Positions 1-8,691 of a stretch of DNA of 64,000 nucleotides are shown in pieces. This DNA is from JADKAV01 sp963732355 (GTDB lineage: Bacteria > Actinomycetota > Actinomycetes > S36-B12 > UBA10799): contig CAVSZD010000010.1 of NCBI GenBank assembly GCA_963732355.1, positions 372,001 to 436,000 on the forward strand. Reading direction: 5' to 3'. Within the stretch, counting starts at the first letter, position 1. Every line of letters begins with the position of its first letter. Below the pieces are notes generated by a model. The model did not search any database, was not told where the DNA came from, and saw only the letters and a list, made by a program, of their open reading frames with translations. The translations under genes were made by a program, and so were the position numbers.

Positions 1-3000
1 CAGGCCTACACACACATGACCGTCCTGGCCGAGACCACTGAAGGGATGCACAACCTCTTCCGGCTCTCCAGCCTGGCCAGCATGGAGGGCTACTACCGCA
101 AACCGCGGTTCGACCGGGAGTTGCTCGACCGCTTCGGCAAGGGTTTGATCGCCACCACCGGATGTCCCAGCGGCGAGGTGAATATGTGGCTGCGGGCCGG
201 CCAGTACGACCGGGCGCTGGCAGCGGCAGCGGATTTCAACGACATACTGGGGCACGGCAACTTCTACTGCGAACTCATGGACCACGGCCTTGACATCGAG
301 CGTCGCCACCGTGAGGACCTGCTGAAGATCGCGCGGACGCTGGACCTCCCGCTGGTCGCCACCAATGACCTTCACTATGTGCGTGAAGAGGATGCCAACG
401 CCCACGACGTGCTGCTGTGCATCGGCACCCGGGCGACGGTCAACGATGAGAAGCGCTTCCGCTTCAACGGATCCGGGTACTTCCTCAAGCCAGCCGAGCA
501 GATGCGCGCGATCTGGTCGGAGTTGCCCGAGGCGTGTGACAACACCCTGCTGATCGCCGAGCGCTGCAACGTGGCGTTCGACGACTCGGCCAACCTGATG
601 CCCCGCTTCGACGTGCCCGAGGGCGAGACCGAGGACTCGTGGATGGCCAAGGAGGTCTATCGGGGTCTCGAGCAGAGATTTGCGCCGAACCCCGTGCCCC
701 AGACCCACCGTGAGCAGGCAGCCTACGAGGTGTCCGTGATCGCCCAGATGGGGTACTCGAGCTACTTCCTGGTGACCGCGGACCTGGTGCGCTATGCCAA
801 GCGCAATGGCATCCGGGTCGGCCCGGGTCGTGGATCGGCGGCCGGGGCACTGATCGCATGGGCGATGGGGATCACCGAACTGGACCCGCTGGAACACGGA
901 CTGATCTTCGAGCGGTTCCTCAACCCGGACCGCGTCTCGATGCCCGACATCGACATGGACTTCGACGAGCGCCGCCGTGGGGAGATGATCCGCTACGCGA
1001 CTGAGAAGTTCGGTGAGGATCAGGTCGCCCAGATCGTCACCTACTCCTCGATCAAGGCGAAGGCCGCGATCAAAGACTCCGCACGCGCACTCGGGCTTCC
1101 GTATGCGCTGTCCGACCAGATCACCAAAGCCATGCCGGATCCGGTGATGGGCAAGGACATCCCGCTGTCCGGGATCTTCGACCCCAAGCACCCCCGCTAC
1201 GGCGAGGCCGCGGACTTCCGCACACTGCACGACGAGGATCCGCAGGTTCAACAGGTCGTCGCCACGGCCCGCGGGCTCGAAGGTTTGAAGCGCCAGCCAG
1301 GTGTTCACGCGGCCGGCGTCATCCTGTCGCGGGCGAAACTGCTGGACGTCGTGCCGTTGTGGAGGCGCGACGACGGGTCGATCATCACCCAGTTCGACAT
1401 GGGAGCCTGCGAGGAACTCGGGCTTCTGAAGATGGACTTCCTGGGGCTTCGCAACCTCACAGTCCTAGACGACTGTCTGGTGAACATCGAGCGCAACAAG
1501 GGTGAGCAAGTGATCCTCGAGGACCTGCCGCTTGACAACGCCGAGGCTTACCGCCTTCTCGGCCGGGGTGACACGCTCGGGGTGTTCCAGCTCGACGGCG
1601 GACCGATGCGCGCCCTGCTGCGATCCATGAAGCCGGACTCCTTCGACGACATCAGCGCGGTGCTGGCGCTGTACCGACCGGGACCGATGGGCGCCAACGC
1701 GCACAACGACTACGCCGACCGCAAGAACGGCCGCCAGCCTGTCACCCCGATCCACCCGGAACTGGCAGACTCCCTCGAGGACATCCTTAACGAGACCTAT
1801 GGCGTGATCGTCTATCAGGAACAGGTCATGACGATCGCCCAGAAGGTGGCTGGCTACAGCCTCGGACAAGCGGACCTCCTGCGCCGGGCCATGGGTAAGA
1901 AGAAGAAGGAGATCCTCGACAAGGAGTTCGGGCCGTTCGCTGAAGGTATGCGGGCCAACGGATACGGCGATGCCGCGATCAACACTCTGTGGGAGATTCT
2001 TGTCCCGTTCGCCGACTACGCGTTCAACAAGGCCCACTCGGCGGGCTACGGCCTGGTGTCCTACTGGACTGCCTACCTGAAGGCGAACTACCCGACCGAG
2101 TACATGGCTGCCTTGCTGGAATCGGTGAAGGACAACAAGGACAAGAGCGCCATCTACCTGGCCGAGTGCCGGCACATGGGTCTCAAGGTGCTGCCGCCCG
2201 ACGTCAACGACTCCCAGTCGAAGTTCACGGCAGTCGGCGATACCATCCGGTTCGGGCTCTCGGCGGTGCGCAACGTGGGGGAGGCTGTGGTCGACTCGAT
2301 CATCGGATCCCGGGAGGCGCAGGGTCGCTTCCTCGACTTCAAGGACTTTCTGTCCAAGGTGGAGGCTGGCGCATGTAACAAGCGTGTTGTGGAATCGCTG
2401 ATCAAGGCCGGTGCGTTCGATTCCCTGGGTCACACCAGGCGGGGACTGATGACGGTGCACGAGGCAGCCGTCGACGAGGCACTGAGCACCAAACGGGCCG
2501 AAGCGATCGGACAGTTCGACCTCTTCGGGGATGTGGAAGAGGGCTCCGAGACGGGCGTGGGCATGGATTTGCAGATTCCGGTGGGGGAGTGGGAGAAGTC
2601 GGTTCTGCTGGCCCACGAGCGGGAGATGCTCGGGCTTTACGTCTCCGACCACCCGTTGCTGGGCCTGGAGGCGCAGTTGCGCAGTCTGGCCGACGGGAAC
2701 ATCGCCGATTTGGCGGGGTCGGAGAATTCCGACGGGAAGGTCGTCAACGTCGCCGGGCTGGTCACGCAGGTCGCCCGGCGGATCACCAAAGGCGGCAAAC
2801 CCTACGCGCAGATGACGGTGGAGGACCTGACCGGCGAGATCACGGTAATGGTCTTCCCCAAGGTGTACGAGACGGTGTCGCCGTACTGCCACACTGATGC
2901 GATCCTCGTGGTCAAAGGACGCCTCGATGCCAGTGAGGAGTCCGCCCGGCTCATGGCGATGGAAGTCTCCGTGCCGGACCTGTCGCTGGATCGGAACACT

Positions 3001-3228
3001 CCCTTCGTGGTGACTGTGGCTGCCCAGCAGTGCACGCCCGACACGGTCGAGCGACTCAAAGTGGTGCTGAGCGCACATCCCGGCGCCACTGAGGTGCATC
3101 TACGAATGGCCACCGGAACCCGCACCACTGTCCTGCGCCTCGATGAGGCTTACCGGGTCTCCGCGGACCCGTCGTTGGGTGCGGACCTCAAGGCGCTGTT
3201 GGGGCCCAATTGCCTACCGACGGCCTGA
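1..3228 (+). CDS. dnaE: DNA polymerase III alpha subunit (5'-truncated by window edge)
   Basis: Catalytic subunit of the replicative DNA polymerase. The frame is open from base 1 (reading QAYTH before the first Met at 16), so the gene begins upstream and roughly the first 100 residues of the usual ~1180 are missing. Seen in order: the rest of the PHP domain, the C-family polymerase core with GPGRGSAAG and the catalytic PDIDMDF aspartates (about residues 270-320 of the visible part), a thumb/fingers region with YRPGPMG and FNKAHSAGYG, and a C-terminal OB fold (VVNVAGLVTQV). The 3' end overlaps the next gene by 19 nt, so the two are probably cotranscribed. It is DnaE1-like: it stands alone, without the imuA/imuB neighbours of the mutagenic DnaE2, and is intact to its stop. 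Confidence 0.97.
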   Translation, partial: QAYTHMTVLAETTEGMHNLFRLSSLASMEGYYRKPRFDRELLDRFGKGLIATTGCPSGEVNMWLRAGQYDRALAAAADFNDILGHGNFYCELMDHGLDIERRHREDLLKIARTLDLPLVATNDLHYVREEDANAHDVLLCIGTRATVNDEKRFRFNGSGYFLKPAEQMRAIWSELPEACDNTLLIAERCNVAFDDSANLMPRFDVPEGETEDSWMAKEVYRGLEQRFAPNPVPQTHREQAAYEVSVIAQMGYSSYFLVTADLVRYAKRNGIRVGPGRGSAAGALIAWAMGITELDPLEHGLIFERFLNPDRVSMPDIDMDFDERRRGEMIRYATEKFGEDQVAQIVTYSSIKAKAAIKDSARALGLPYALSDQITKAMPDPVMGKDIPLSGIFDPKHPRYGEAADFRTLHDEDPQVQQVVATARGLEGLKRQPGVHAAGVILSRAKLLDVVPLWRRDDGSIITQFDMGACEELGLLKMDFLGLRNLTVLDDCLVNIERNKGEQVILEDLPLDNAEAYRLLGRGDTLGVFQLDGGPMRALLRSMKPDSFDDISAVLALYRPGPMGANAHNDYADRKNGRQPVTPIHPELADSLEDILNETYGVIVYQEQVMTIAQKVAGYSLGQADLLRRAMGKKKKEILDKEFGPFAEGMRANGYGDAAINTLWEILVPFADYAFNKAHSAGYGLVSYWTAYLKANYPTEYMAALLESVKDNKDKSAIYLAECRHMGLKVLPPDVNDSQSKFTAVGDTIRFGLSAVRNVGEAVVDSIIGSREAQGRFLDFKDFLSKVEAGACNKRVVESLIKAGAFDSLGHTRRGLMTVHEAAVDEALSTKRAEAIGQFDLFGDVEEGSETGVGMDLQIPVGEWEKSVLLAHEREMLGLYVSDHPLLGLEAQLRSLADGNIADLAGSENSDGKVVNVAGLVTQVARRITKGGKPYAQMTVEDLTGEITVMVFPKVYETVSPYCHTDAILVVKGRLDASEESARLMAMEVSVPDLSLDRNTPFVVTVAAQQCTPDTVERLKVVLSAHPGATEVHLRMATGTRTTVLRLDEAYRVSADPSLGADLKALLGPNCLPTA

Positions 3229-3713
3229 CCGAACCTTTCAACCCAGTCGGGGTGATCGCCCGTTACGTTCTTCTGGGTGCCGCGATGGGCGTACCGGCTG
3301 CGGTCTTCTGGATCTGGTGGGCGCCACGCGTGGTCGTTTCGTCGCTGGAAACGACCTCGTTCGTTGAGGGTTACCCGCAGGGCTTCGCTGTGGCCGACCT
3401 GATCCTGGGCGCTTTGCTGCTGGTCGTCGGTCTGGTCATCGGCGTGGTCGCGACCATGCGATTACGGCGCACAGGCTTCGCGAAGGGCTGGTCACAGGTC
3501 ATTGGAGCCATTGCCGGGGCGGCCACGTGCGCAGCCGTCGCGCGGGTACTCGGTTGGTGGCTGGCCGGCAGAGAAGCCAAGAGCCTTCCCGGCGACACCT
3601 TCGAGCTTCCAATATCGATCGGCGCCAACGGTGTGCTGCTTCTGGGTGTCTTCTCGGCGTTGCTGGTGATCCTGGGCTATTCGGCATTCGCCCGTGAACC
3701 GGTCAGGTCTTGA
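3210..3713 (+). CDS. Small integral membrane protein, DUF2567-like, function unknown
   Basis: A 167-residue protein read from a TTG codon inside the dnaE 3' end. A GTG at 3252 (GVIARYVL) is an alternative start that would remove the overlap. It has about four hydrophobic segments: near the N-terminus (YVLLGAAMGVPAAVFWIWW), then LILGALLLVVGLVIGVV, then GAIAGAATCAAVARVLGWWL, and a C-terminal GVLLLGVFSALLVILGYSA. The pattern of a short N-terminal tail, a periplasmic loop after helix 1 and four helices resembles actinobacterial DUF2567-type proteins, but that assignment is from memory of the pattern. It ends 11 nt inside the convergent ybaK gene. No catalytic residues are recognisable and I propose no function. 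Confidence 0.7.
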   Translation: MPTDGLTEPFNPVGVIARYVLLGAAMGVPAAVFWIWWAPRVVVSSLETTSFVEGYPQGFAVADLILGALLLVVGLVIGVVATMRLRRTGFAKGWSQVIGAIAGAATCAAVARVLGWWLAGREAKSLPGDTFELPISIGANGVLLLGVFSALLVILGYSAFAREPVRS

Positions 3714-4200
3714 TGGGGGCGGTCCTGGCCTTGGTGGCAGCGATCAGGTCCTCCGGCTTGAGTTCCAGGTCCACGCCGCGCCTGCCTCCTGAGACGAAGA
3801 TCGTCGAGTGATCGACGGCTGAAGCATCGATGACGGTGGGCAGGGCCTTCTTCTGGCCAAGCGGGGAGATCCCGCCGACGACGTAACCAGTGCTCTTCTC
3901 TGCTGATTTGGAGTCGGCCATGACCGCCTTCTTCCCACCGACGGCCGACGCCAGTGCTTTCAGGCTCAACTGCGAACTCACCGGCACGCAAGCGACGACC
4001 AACTGGCCCTCGACATCGGCCACCAGCGTCTTGAAGACCCGGTCGGGGTCGAGCTTGAGTGCTTTGGCCGCTTCTTGGCCGAAGGCGGTGTCGTCGGGGT
4101 CATGGCGGTACTCGTGCACGGCGAACGGGACCCCTGACTCAGTCAGGGCGATCATTGCGCGAGTTGCGGCTCGGCCCTTGTCCTTCTTCTTCGCAGCCAC
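3703..4200 (-). CDS. ybaK: Cys-tRNA(Pro)/Cys-tRNA(Cys) deacylase, YbaK/EbsC family
   Basis: A 165-residue single-domain trans-editing protein that hydrolyses Cys mischarged onto tRNA(Pro). It has the YbaK/ProX fold features: VHEYRHDPDD near the N-terminus, FKTLVADVEG, a VVACVPVSSQLSLKALA stretch, the family lysine in KKAVMA, GYVVGGISPLGQKK and the C-terminal IFVSGGRRGVDLEL. The length is normal for the family. The start is a GTG at 4200 with no Shine-Dalgarno but a TAGGTT box exactly 6 nt upstream, suggesting a leaderless mRNA. It is divergent from hisD across 67 nt and its 3' end overlaps that of the membrane protein gene. Confidence 0.92.
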   Translation of the reverse strand: MAAKKKDKGRAATRAMIALTESGVPFAVHEYRHDPDDTAFGQEAAKALKLDPDRVFKTLVADVEGQLVVACVPVSSQLSLKALASAVGGKKAVMADSKSAEKSTGYVVGGISPLGQKKALPTVIDASAVDHSTIFVSGGRRGVDLELKPEDLIAATKARTAPIKT

Positions 4201-4206
4201 CTGCTG

Positions 4207-4212
4207 AACCTA
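4207..4212 (-). promoter_or_regulatory. Putative -10 element for leaderless ybaK
   Basis: TAGGTT on the minus strand, separated by exactly 6 nt from the GTG start. This is the TANNNT geometry expected when transcription starts at the start codon. No clear -35 is visible. Inference from pattern only. Confidence 0.5.
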
Positions 4213-4255
4213 TCGCGGCACGTAAGGTCAGGTGGGAGCGCCCGGAACCCCTCCG

Positions 4256-4261
4256 TACGAT
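4256..4261 (+). promoter_or_regulatory. Putative -10 element for leaderless hisD
   Basis: TACGAT, then 6 nt (GTACCT), then the hisD ATG. No purine-rich ribosome-binding site fits between them, so the his operon mRNA probably starts at or next to the ATG. Confidence 0.5.
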
Positions 4262-4267
4262 GTACCT

Positions 4268-5551
4268 ATGCTGCGCCGCATCGATCTTCGCCTTGACGAG
4301 TCGTTCGACGTACCCCGTGCCCTACCCGAGGGTGAAGCTGCCGCAGTCACCCACATCATCGACGAGGTCCGCAGCCGGGGGGCCGCGGCGGTGCTCGAGT
4401 TCGGTGAGAAGTTCGACGGGGTGCGCCCGCCTTCTCTGCGCGTGCCCCGCGAGGTCATCGCCTCGAGCCTGGACGCACTTGATCCGGCGGTGCGTGAAGC
4501 TTTGAGCACTGCCATTGAGCGCACGACCACCGTGCATGCCGACCAACTGCCGCGCCCCGCCCGAACAGTGCTCGGCCCGGGCGCGGTTGTCTCGCAGAGC
4601 TGGCGGCCTGTGCGACGCGTAGGGCTGTACGTGCCCGGCGGACGAGCGGTGTACCCATCAAGCGTGGTCATGAACGTCGTGCCGGCACGCGTCGCCGGCG
4701 TTGAGTCAATGGCCGTCGTCAGCCCGCCTCAGGCTGACCACGGAGGCTGGCCGCACCCCACGATTCTGGCGGCGTGTGCGCTGCTGGGTGTGGATGAGGT
4801 GTACGCCGCTGGTGGTGCTCAGGCGATCGCCATGCTGGCCCTCGGGGTTGAGAGCGTCGAACCGGTGAACATCATCACCGGCCCCGGAAACATCTACGTC
4901 ACAGAAGCAAAACGTCTGCTGCAAGGAAAGGTCGGGATCGACAGTGAGGCCGGTCCCACCGAGATCGCGATCGTGGCCGACGACACAGCCGAACCAGCGT
5001 TCGTGGCCGCCGACCTGATCTCGCAGGCCGAGCACGACGTGGTCGCTGCATCGGTGCTGATCACCGATTCGGATGCTTTGGCAGACGCGGTCGTGGCCGA
5101 ACTTGAGCGACAGGTTCCGGCTGCCAAGCACGGTGACCGAATCAAGCAGGCCCTGACCGGCAAGCAGAGTGCGATCGTCATGACCGCCGACCTGGACCAC
5201 GCTCTGGCGATCGCCGATGACTACGCCGCTGAGCACCTGGAGATCCACACCCGCGATGCCGTCGAGCACGCTGCGCGTATCCGCAACGCCGGGGCGATCT
5301 TCGTCGGCGCCTACACGCCGGTCTCTCTGGGCGACTACTTGGCCGGATCCAACCATGTCCTTCCCACTGCGGGATGTGCTTGTCACTCCAGTGGTTTGAA
5401 CGTCACGACCTTCCTTCGAAGCGTGCAGGTCGTCGAGTACGACCGGCAGGGTCTGGAAGAGGTCACCGATCGCATCGAAGCGCTTGCCAACGCCGAAGAT
5501 CTGCCTTCCCACGCCGCTGCGGTGACGATCCGGCGCCGGAGCAGCCGGTGA
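4268..5551 (+). CDS. hisD: Histidinol dehydrogenase
   Basis: Catalyses the last two oxidations of histidine synthesis (histidinol to histidine, NAD+, Zn2+). At 427 residues it has normal length. Recognisable are the NAD-binding VPGGRAVYPSSVVMN, ITGPGNIYVTEAK, the AGPTEIAI segment, the EHLEIHT metal/substrate region and the C-terminal YLAGSNHVLPT. The ATG at 4268 (MLRRIDLR) is chosen over an in-frame GTG at 4232 because family proteins begin this way and a -10-like TACGAT sits 6 nt upstream. It is the first gene of hisD-hisC-hisB-hisH and overlaps hisC by 4 nt (GTGA). Confidence 0.97.
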   Translation: MLRRIDLRLDESFDVPRALPEGEAAAVTHIIDEVRSRGAAAVLEFGEKFDGVRPPSLRVPREVIASSLDALDPAVREALSTAIERTTTVHADQLPRPARTVLGPGAVVSQSWRPVRRVGLYVPGGRAVYPSSVVMNVVPARVAGVESMAVVSPPQADHGGWPHPTILAACALLGVDEVYAAGGAQAIAMLALGVESVEPVNIITGPGNIYVTEAKRLLQGKVGIDSEAGPTEIAIVADDTAEPAFVAADLISQAEHDVVAASVLITDSDALADAVVAELERQVPAAKHGDRIKQALTGKQSAIVMTADLDHALAIADDYAAEHLEIHTRDAVEHAARIRNAGAIFVGAYTPVSLGDYLAGSNHVLPTAGCACHSSGLNVTTFLRSVQVVEYDRQGLEEVTDRIEALANAEDLPSHAAAVTIRRRSSR

Positions 5552-6633
5552 GCCTTCCCCTGCGCCCGGAGTTGATCGGGCGTGCGGCCTACGGTGCGCC
5601 ACAGATCGATGTACCCGTGCGGCTCAACACGAATGAGAATCCGTACCCGCCGCCGCCCGAGATGATCGCCGATATCGCGAGGGCCATAGACCCCGACCTC
5701 AACCGCTACCCGGATCGCGATGCCCGCGTGTTGCGCACTGCACTGGCCGGCTATTTGAGCGCTCAAACGGGAGTGGACCTCTCAAGTGACCAGTTGTGGG
5801 CAGCCAACGGGTCCAATGAGGTCCTGCAGCAGATCCTGCAGGCTTTCGGTGGCCCTGGGCGCACCGCGCTGGGTTTCACGCCTGGTTACGCGATGCATGA
5901 GCTGATCAGCCGGGCCACGGGCACTGCCTTCGTCCAGGTCGCGCGTCATGACCTGGACCTGGACGCGGCGCAGATCGTGGCGGCGGTCGAGGAGCACCGG
6001 CCGGACGTCTTGTTCCTCAGCAGCCCGAACAACCCGACCGGGGAGTCACTGCCGTTGTCGGTCATCGAGGCCGCATATGAAGCAGTCGTGGCTGAAGACA
6101 ACGGCATCGTGGTGGTCGATGAGGCGTACGCGGAGTTCGCCAGTGTTCCAAGCGCGGTCCACTTGCTGCAAGGTCGCCCGAGGTTGTTGGTCAGCCGGAC
6201 CATGAGCAAGGCCTTCGCATTCGCGGGTGCGCGGGTCGGCTACCTCGCCTGCGACCCAGCGGTCGTGGAGGCGTTGCTGCTGGTGCGGCTTCCCTACCAC
6301 CTTTCATCGTTGACCCAGAGCGCGGCGACAGTGGCCATCGGGCACGCCGGACGTCTCACCGAACAGGTGGCACACCTACGCGCGACACGCGACGAGTTCG
6401 TGGTTCGGGTCGAGGCCCAGGGCTGGCACTGCCGTCCTTCTGATGCGAACTTCGTCCTGCTCGGACCGTTCGTCGATCCGCCGCAAGCGTGGAAGCGGTT
6501 GCTGGCCGCTGGCATCCTCGTGCGCGACGTGGGCCTTGAGCGCTGGCTTCGCGTGACCATCGGCACCGACGAGCAAATGGCGGTGCTGGCCTCAGAACTG
6601 ACCCACTGCACAGACCTCAGGGAGACGGCATGA
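5548..6633 (+). CDS. hisC: Histidinol-phosphate aminotransferase
   Basis: PLP-dependent fold-type I aminotransferase making histidinol phosphate, 361 residues. Seen: NTNENPYPPP near the N-terminus, NRYPD, the cofactor region SSPNNPTGE, the VVDEAYAEF aspartate/tyrosine pair, the Schiff-base lysine in RTMSKAFAFAGARVGY, and the C-terminal WLRVTIGT. The GTG at 5548 gives a 4-nt GTGA overlap with hisD and starts just before the conserved RPELIGRAAYG. The frame is open further upstream inside hisD, but that would add unrelated sequence. Translational coupling with hisD and hisB (ATGA) is likely. Confidence 0.96.
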   Translation: MSLPLRPELIGRAAYGAPQIDVPVRLNTNENPYPPPPEMIADIARAIDPDLNRYPDRDARVLRTALAGYLSAQTGVDLSSDQLWAANGSNEVLQQILQAFGGPGRTALGFTPGYAMHELISRATGTAFVQVARHDLDLDAAQIVAAVEEHRPDVLFLSSPNNPTGESLPLSVIEAAYEAVVAEDNGIVVVDEAYAEFASVPSAVHLLQGRPRLLVSRTMSKAFAFAGARVGYLACDPAVVEALLLVRLPYHLSSLTQSAATVAIGHAGRLTEQVAHLRATRDEFVVRVEAQGWHCRPSDANFVLLGPFVDPPQAWKRLLAAGILVRDVGLERWLRVTIGTDEQMAVLASELTHCTDLRETA

Positions 6634-7223
6634 ACAGAACCGCCCGCGTGGCCCGTACCACCAAGGAGAGCGACGTCCTGGTCGAAATAGACCTCGACGG
6701 CACTGGACGCTCAGAGGTGGACACAGGTGTGCCGTTCTTCGACCACATGCTGGATCAATTGGCCCGTCACGGTGGCCTGGACCTGACCGTGCGGACCCGC
6801 GGCGATCTGGAGGTGGACGCTCACCACACGGTGGAGGACACTTCATTGGCACTCGGGCAGGCACTGCGCGAGGCCCTCGGCGACAAGGCCGGTATCCAGC
6901 GCTACGGCAACGCGATGATTCCGCTGGACGAGGCATTGGCGCTTTGCGTGGTCGACGTGTCTGGTCGGCCTTACCTGGTGCACAGCGAGCCGGAGCTCGT
7001 CGAACTGATCGGGACCTACGACACGACATTGACGCGACACATCTTCGAGTCGATAGTGGCCACCGCCCAGATCACTTTGCACCTTCGAGTGGACTCGGGG
7101 CGCAACGCCCATCACATAGTCGAAGCCCAGTTCAAGGCTTTCGCTCGGGCTCTGCGCCAAGCTGTCGCTTTCGATCCCCGCATGACCGGGATCCCGTCGA
7201 CGAAGGGCACGTTGGGGTCATGA
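6630..7223 (+). CDS. hisB: Imidazoleglycerol-phosphate dehydratase
   Basis: A 197-residue monofunctional HisB that dehydrates imidazole glycerol phosphate in a Mn2+-dependent reaction. The repeated metal-binding motifs are present: FFDHMLDQ, DAHHTVEDT, DEALALCVVDVSGRP and the second-half NAHHIVEAQFKAFARALR. It lacks the phosphatase half of the enterobacterial fusion, as expected in actinobacteria. The start overlaps the hisC stop (ATGA) and its own stop overlaps the hisH ATG, so the gene sits inside a coupled operon. Confidence 0.97.
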   Translation: MNRTARVARTTKESDVLVEIDLDGTGRSEVDTGVPFFDHMLDQLARHGGLDLTVRTRGDLEVDAHHTVEDTSLALGQALREALGDKAGIQRYGNAMIPLDEALALCVVDVSGRPYLVHSEPELVELIGTYDTTLTRHIFESIVATAQITLHLRVDSGRNAHHIVEAQFKAFARALRQAVAFDPRMTGIPSTKGTLGS

Positions 7224-7852
7224 CCAACGTCGTCGTCCTCGACTACGGGTCGGGCAACCTGCGCTCGGCCCAGAGGGCCCTCGAGGCGGCCGGCGCGACG
7301 GTTCAGGTGACTGCATCTGCGGAGATCTCGGCAGCCGCTGACGGTTTGGTGGTGCCCGGCGTCGGTGCTTTCGAAGCGTGCGCCCGTGGCCTGCACGCGA
7401 TCGGCGGGGCGCGATTGATCGAGCGAAGACTGGCCGGGGGGAGACCCGTCTTGGGTATCTGCGTCGGCATGCAGGTCATGTTCGAGGCTGGCGAGGAGCA
7501 CGGACTGGTCAGCCCAGGCTGGGCCCAGTGGCCTGGTCGCGTCGAGCAGTTGCAGGCCCCCATCCTCCCGCACATGGGCTGGAACACGGTCGAACCGCCC
7601 GCAGACTCGGTGCTCTTCGACGGGTTGGCTCACCAGCGTTTCTACTTCGTCCACTCCTACGCTGCCAAGTCGTTGGACTTGGGCGACGCGGGCACGGCTG
7701 CGGTCAAACCTCCGCTGGTGACCTGGACGGAGTATGGTCAGCGGTTCGTCTCCGCGGTGGAGAACGGGCCCCTGTCGGCCACCCAGTTCCACCCGGAGAA
7801 GTCAGGGGAAGCCGGCATCAGGTTGCTGCGCAACTGGCTGGCCACTCTCTAG
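7220..7852 (+). CDS. hisH: Imidazole glycerol phosphate synthase, glutaminase subunit
   Basis: A 210-residue class I glutamine amidotransferase supplying ammonia to HisF. The nucleophile cysteine lies in LGICVGMQ and the catalytic His/Glu pair in TQFHPEKS near the C-terminus; the oxyanion loop region is VVPGVGAF. The ATG at 7220 forms an ATGA overlap with hisB and precedes the conserved VVVLDYGSGNLRS. In most actinobacteria the gene is followed by priA/hisA and often hisF. Here it is followed by a 395-nt gap and trxA, so its partner HisF must be encoded elsewhere. Confidence 0.96.
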   Translation: MTNVVVLDYGSGNLRSAQRALEAAGATVQVTASAEISAAADGLVVPGVGAFEACARGLHAIGGARLIERRLAGGRPVLGICVGMQVMFEAGEEHGLVSPGWAQWPGRVEQLQAPILPHMGWNTVEPPADSVLFDGLAHQRFYFVHSYAAKSLDLGDAGTAAVKPPLVTWTEYGQRFVSAVENGPLSATQFHPEKSGEAGIRLLRNWLATL

Positions 7853-8023
7853 TCGTCGGGGTGGTTTGCCGCGGTGCCATGTTGTTCTTCGACCACTGAA
7901 TAGCCGGTTTCCAACTTTGCCTCCGGTGAGGTGTGTGCCGAACTTGCGGCTTACAGCGCCATCGCTCTAGGTAGGCTGCGCGGGTGGTTATCCTCGGCCA
8001 AGGACGGTCCCTGACAGCCCCGC

Positions 8024-8091
8024 GTTAGAGGTTGTGCTGTTGGTTAGCGAATCCACGCGTTGTTTCGCTAACCAACAGCCCAACCTCTAAC
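8024..8091. repeat. 68-nt palindromic intergenic element, copy 1
   Basis: Two 28-nt inverted arms around a 12-nt loop. The left arm begins GTTAGAGGTTGTGCTG and the right arm ends CCTCTAAC; there is one mismatch in the stem (a C in the right arm where the other copies have A). The loop is TCCACGCGTTGT. It lies 171 nt after the hisH stop and 156 nt before trxA, in the 395-nt gap 7853-8247, where I see no gene. Identical or near-identical copies are at 38817 and 53961. It could act as a terminator, a REP-like element or a miniature mobile element. Confidence 0.93.
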
Positions 8092-8219
8092 CAACGCACC
8101 TGGCCGGGACCCGGCTCACCGCTAGCAATGGCGCCGGGGCCATGTCGGTGTCGGTGTAACCGACCGCGCGGACGGGCTCGCGGCCCGCAGGGAATAGTCG
8201 CCGCACTGCCTCTGTTGGA

Positions 8220-8236
8220 ATACCTGCATAGGGTAT
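8220..8236 (+). promoter_or_regulatory. Candidate operator upstream of trxA (CsoR/CstR-like dyad)
   Basis: ATACCTGCATAGGGTAT is an imperfect dyad (ATACC-N7-GGTAT) placed directly before the trxA ribosome-binding site. The half-sites resemble operators known for the CsoR/CstR family of copper or persulfide sensors. No such regulator gene is in the window, so this is a pattern match only; the GGGTAT could equally be part of a -10 region. Confidence 0.3.
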
Positions 8237-8247
8237 AGGAGAAGACA

Positions 8248-8610
8248 TTGGCAACCATCGATCTGACCGCTGAGACGTTTGCTTCCACCGTGGACGGCAA
8301 CGGCATCGTTCTTGTTGACTTCTGGGCAGCGTGGTGTGGCCCGTGCCGGATGTTCGCACCGGTGTTCGAGAAGGCCTCCGAGGATCACCCCGACATCGTG
8401 TTCGGCAAGGTTGACACTGAGGCCGAGCAATCGCTGGCCGCGCAGGCACAGATCAGTTCGATCCCCACCCTCATGGCCTTCCGCGACGGAATCCTGTTGT
8501 ACGCCCAACCTGGAGCCCTGCCAGGGCCGGCGCTGGCCGACCTCATCGGACAGGTGCAGGAACTCGACATGGATGTCGTGCGCGCCGAGGTCGCCAAGCA
8601 GAAGGGCTGA
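8248..8610 (+). CDS. trxA: Thioredoxin
   Basis: A 120-residue thioredoxin-fold disulfide reductase with the active site WCGPC in VDFWAAWCGPCRMFAP and the cis-proline segment SSIPTLMAFRDG. Compared with the ~107-residue core it has a short C-terminal extension (DVVRAEVAKQKG). The start is TTG at 8248, supported by AGGAG 7-11 nt upstream and by the usual N-terminus (TIDLTAETF). It stands alone between the palindromic element and thyX. A plausible role is electron donor to ribonucleotide reductase (nrdJ lies at 33 kb) and general thiol homeostasis. Confidence 0.93.
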   Translation: MATIDLTAETFASTVDGNGIVLVDFWAAWCGPCRMFAPVFEKASEDHPDIVFGKVDTEAEQSLAAQAQISSIPTLMAFRDGILLYAQPGALPGPALADLIGQVQELDMDVVRAEVAKQKG

Positions 8611-8679
8611 CCGGCCTCGATTCTGCTGCGGGCCGAACACCCCCGCGTGCCGCAACCGTGGCAGTGCACCGCTGCTGCC

Positions 8680-8685
8680 TAGAGT
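8680..8685 (+). promoter_or_regulatory. Putative -10 element for leaderless thyX
   Basis: TAGAGT followed by exactly 6 nt and the thyX GTG. There is no Shine-Dalgarno between them. Confidence 0.5.
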
Positions 8686-8691
8686 GTCCTC

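Noticed and set aside
1465..3099. A 544-codon open frame antisense to dnaE
   Set aside because: It mirrors dnaE codon positions in GC-rich DNA, has no family features (His/Gln/Val-rich) and the sense gene is certain.
4706..5602. A 298-codon frame antisense to hisD
   Set aside because: Antisense shadow; hisD and hisC are fully supported.
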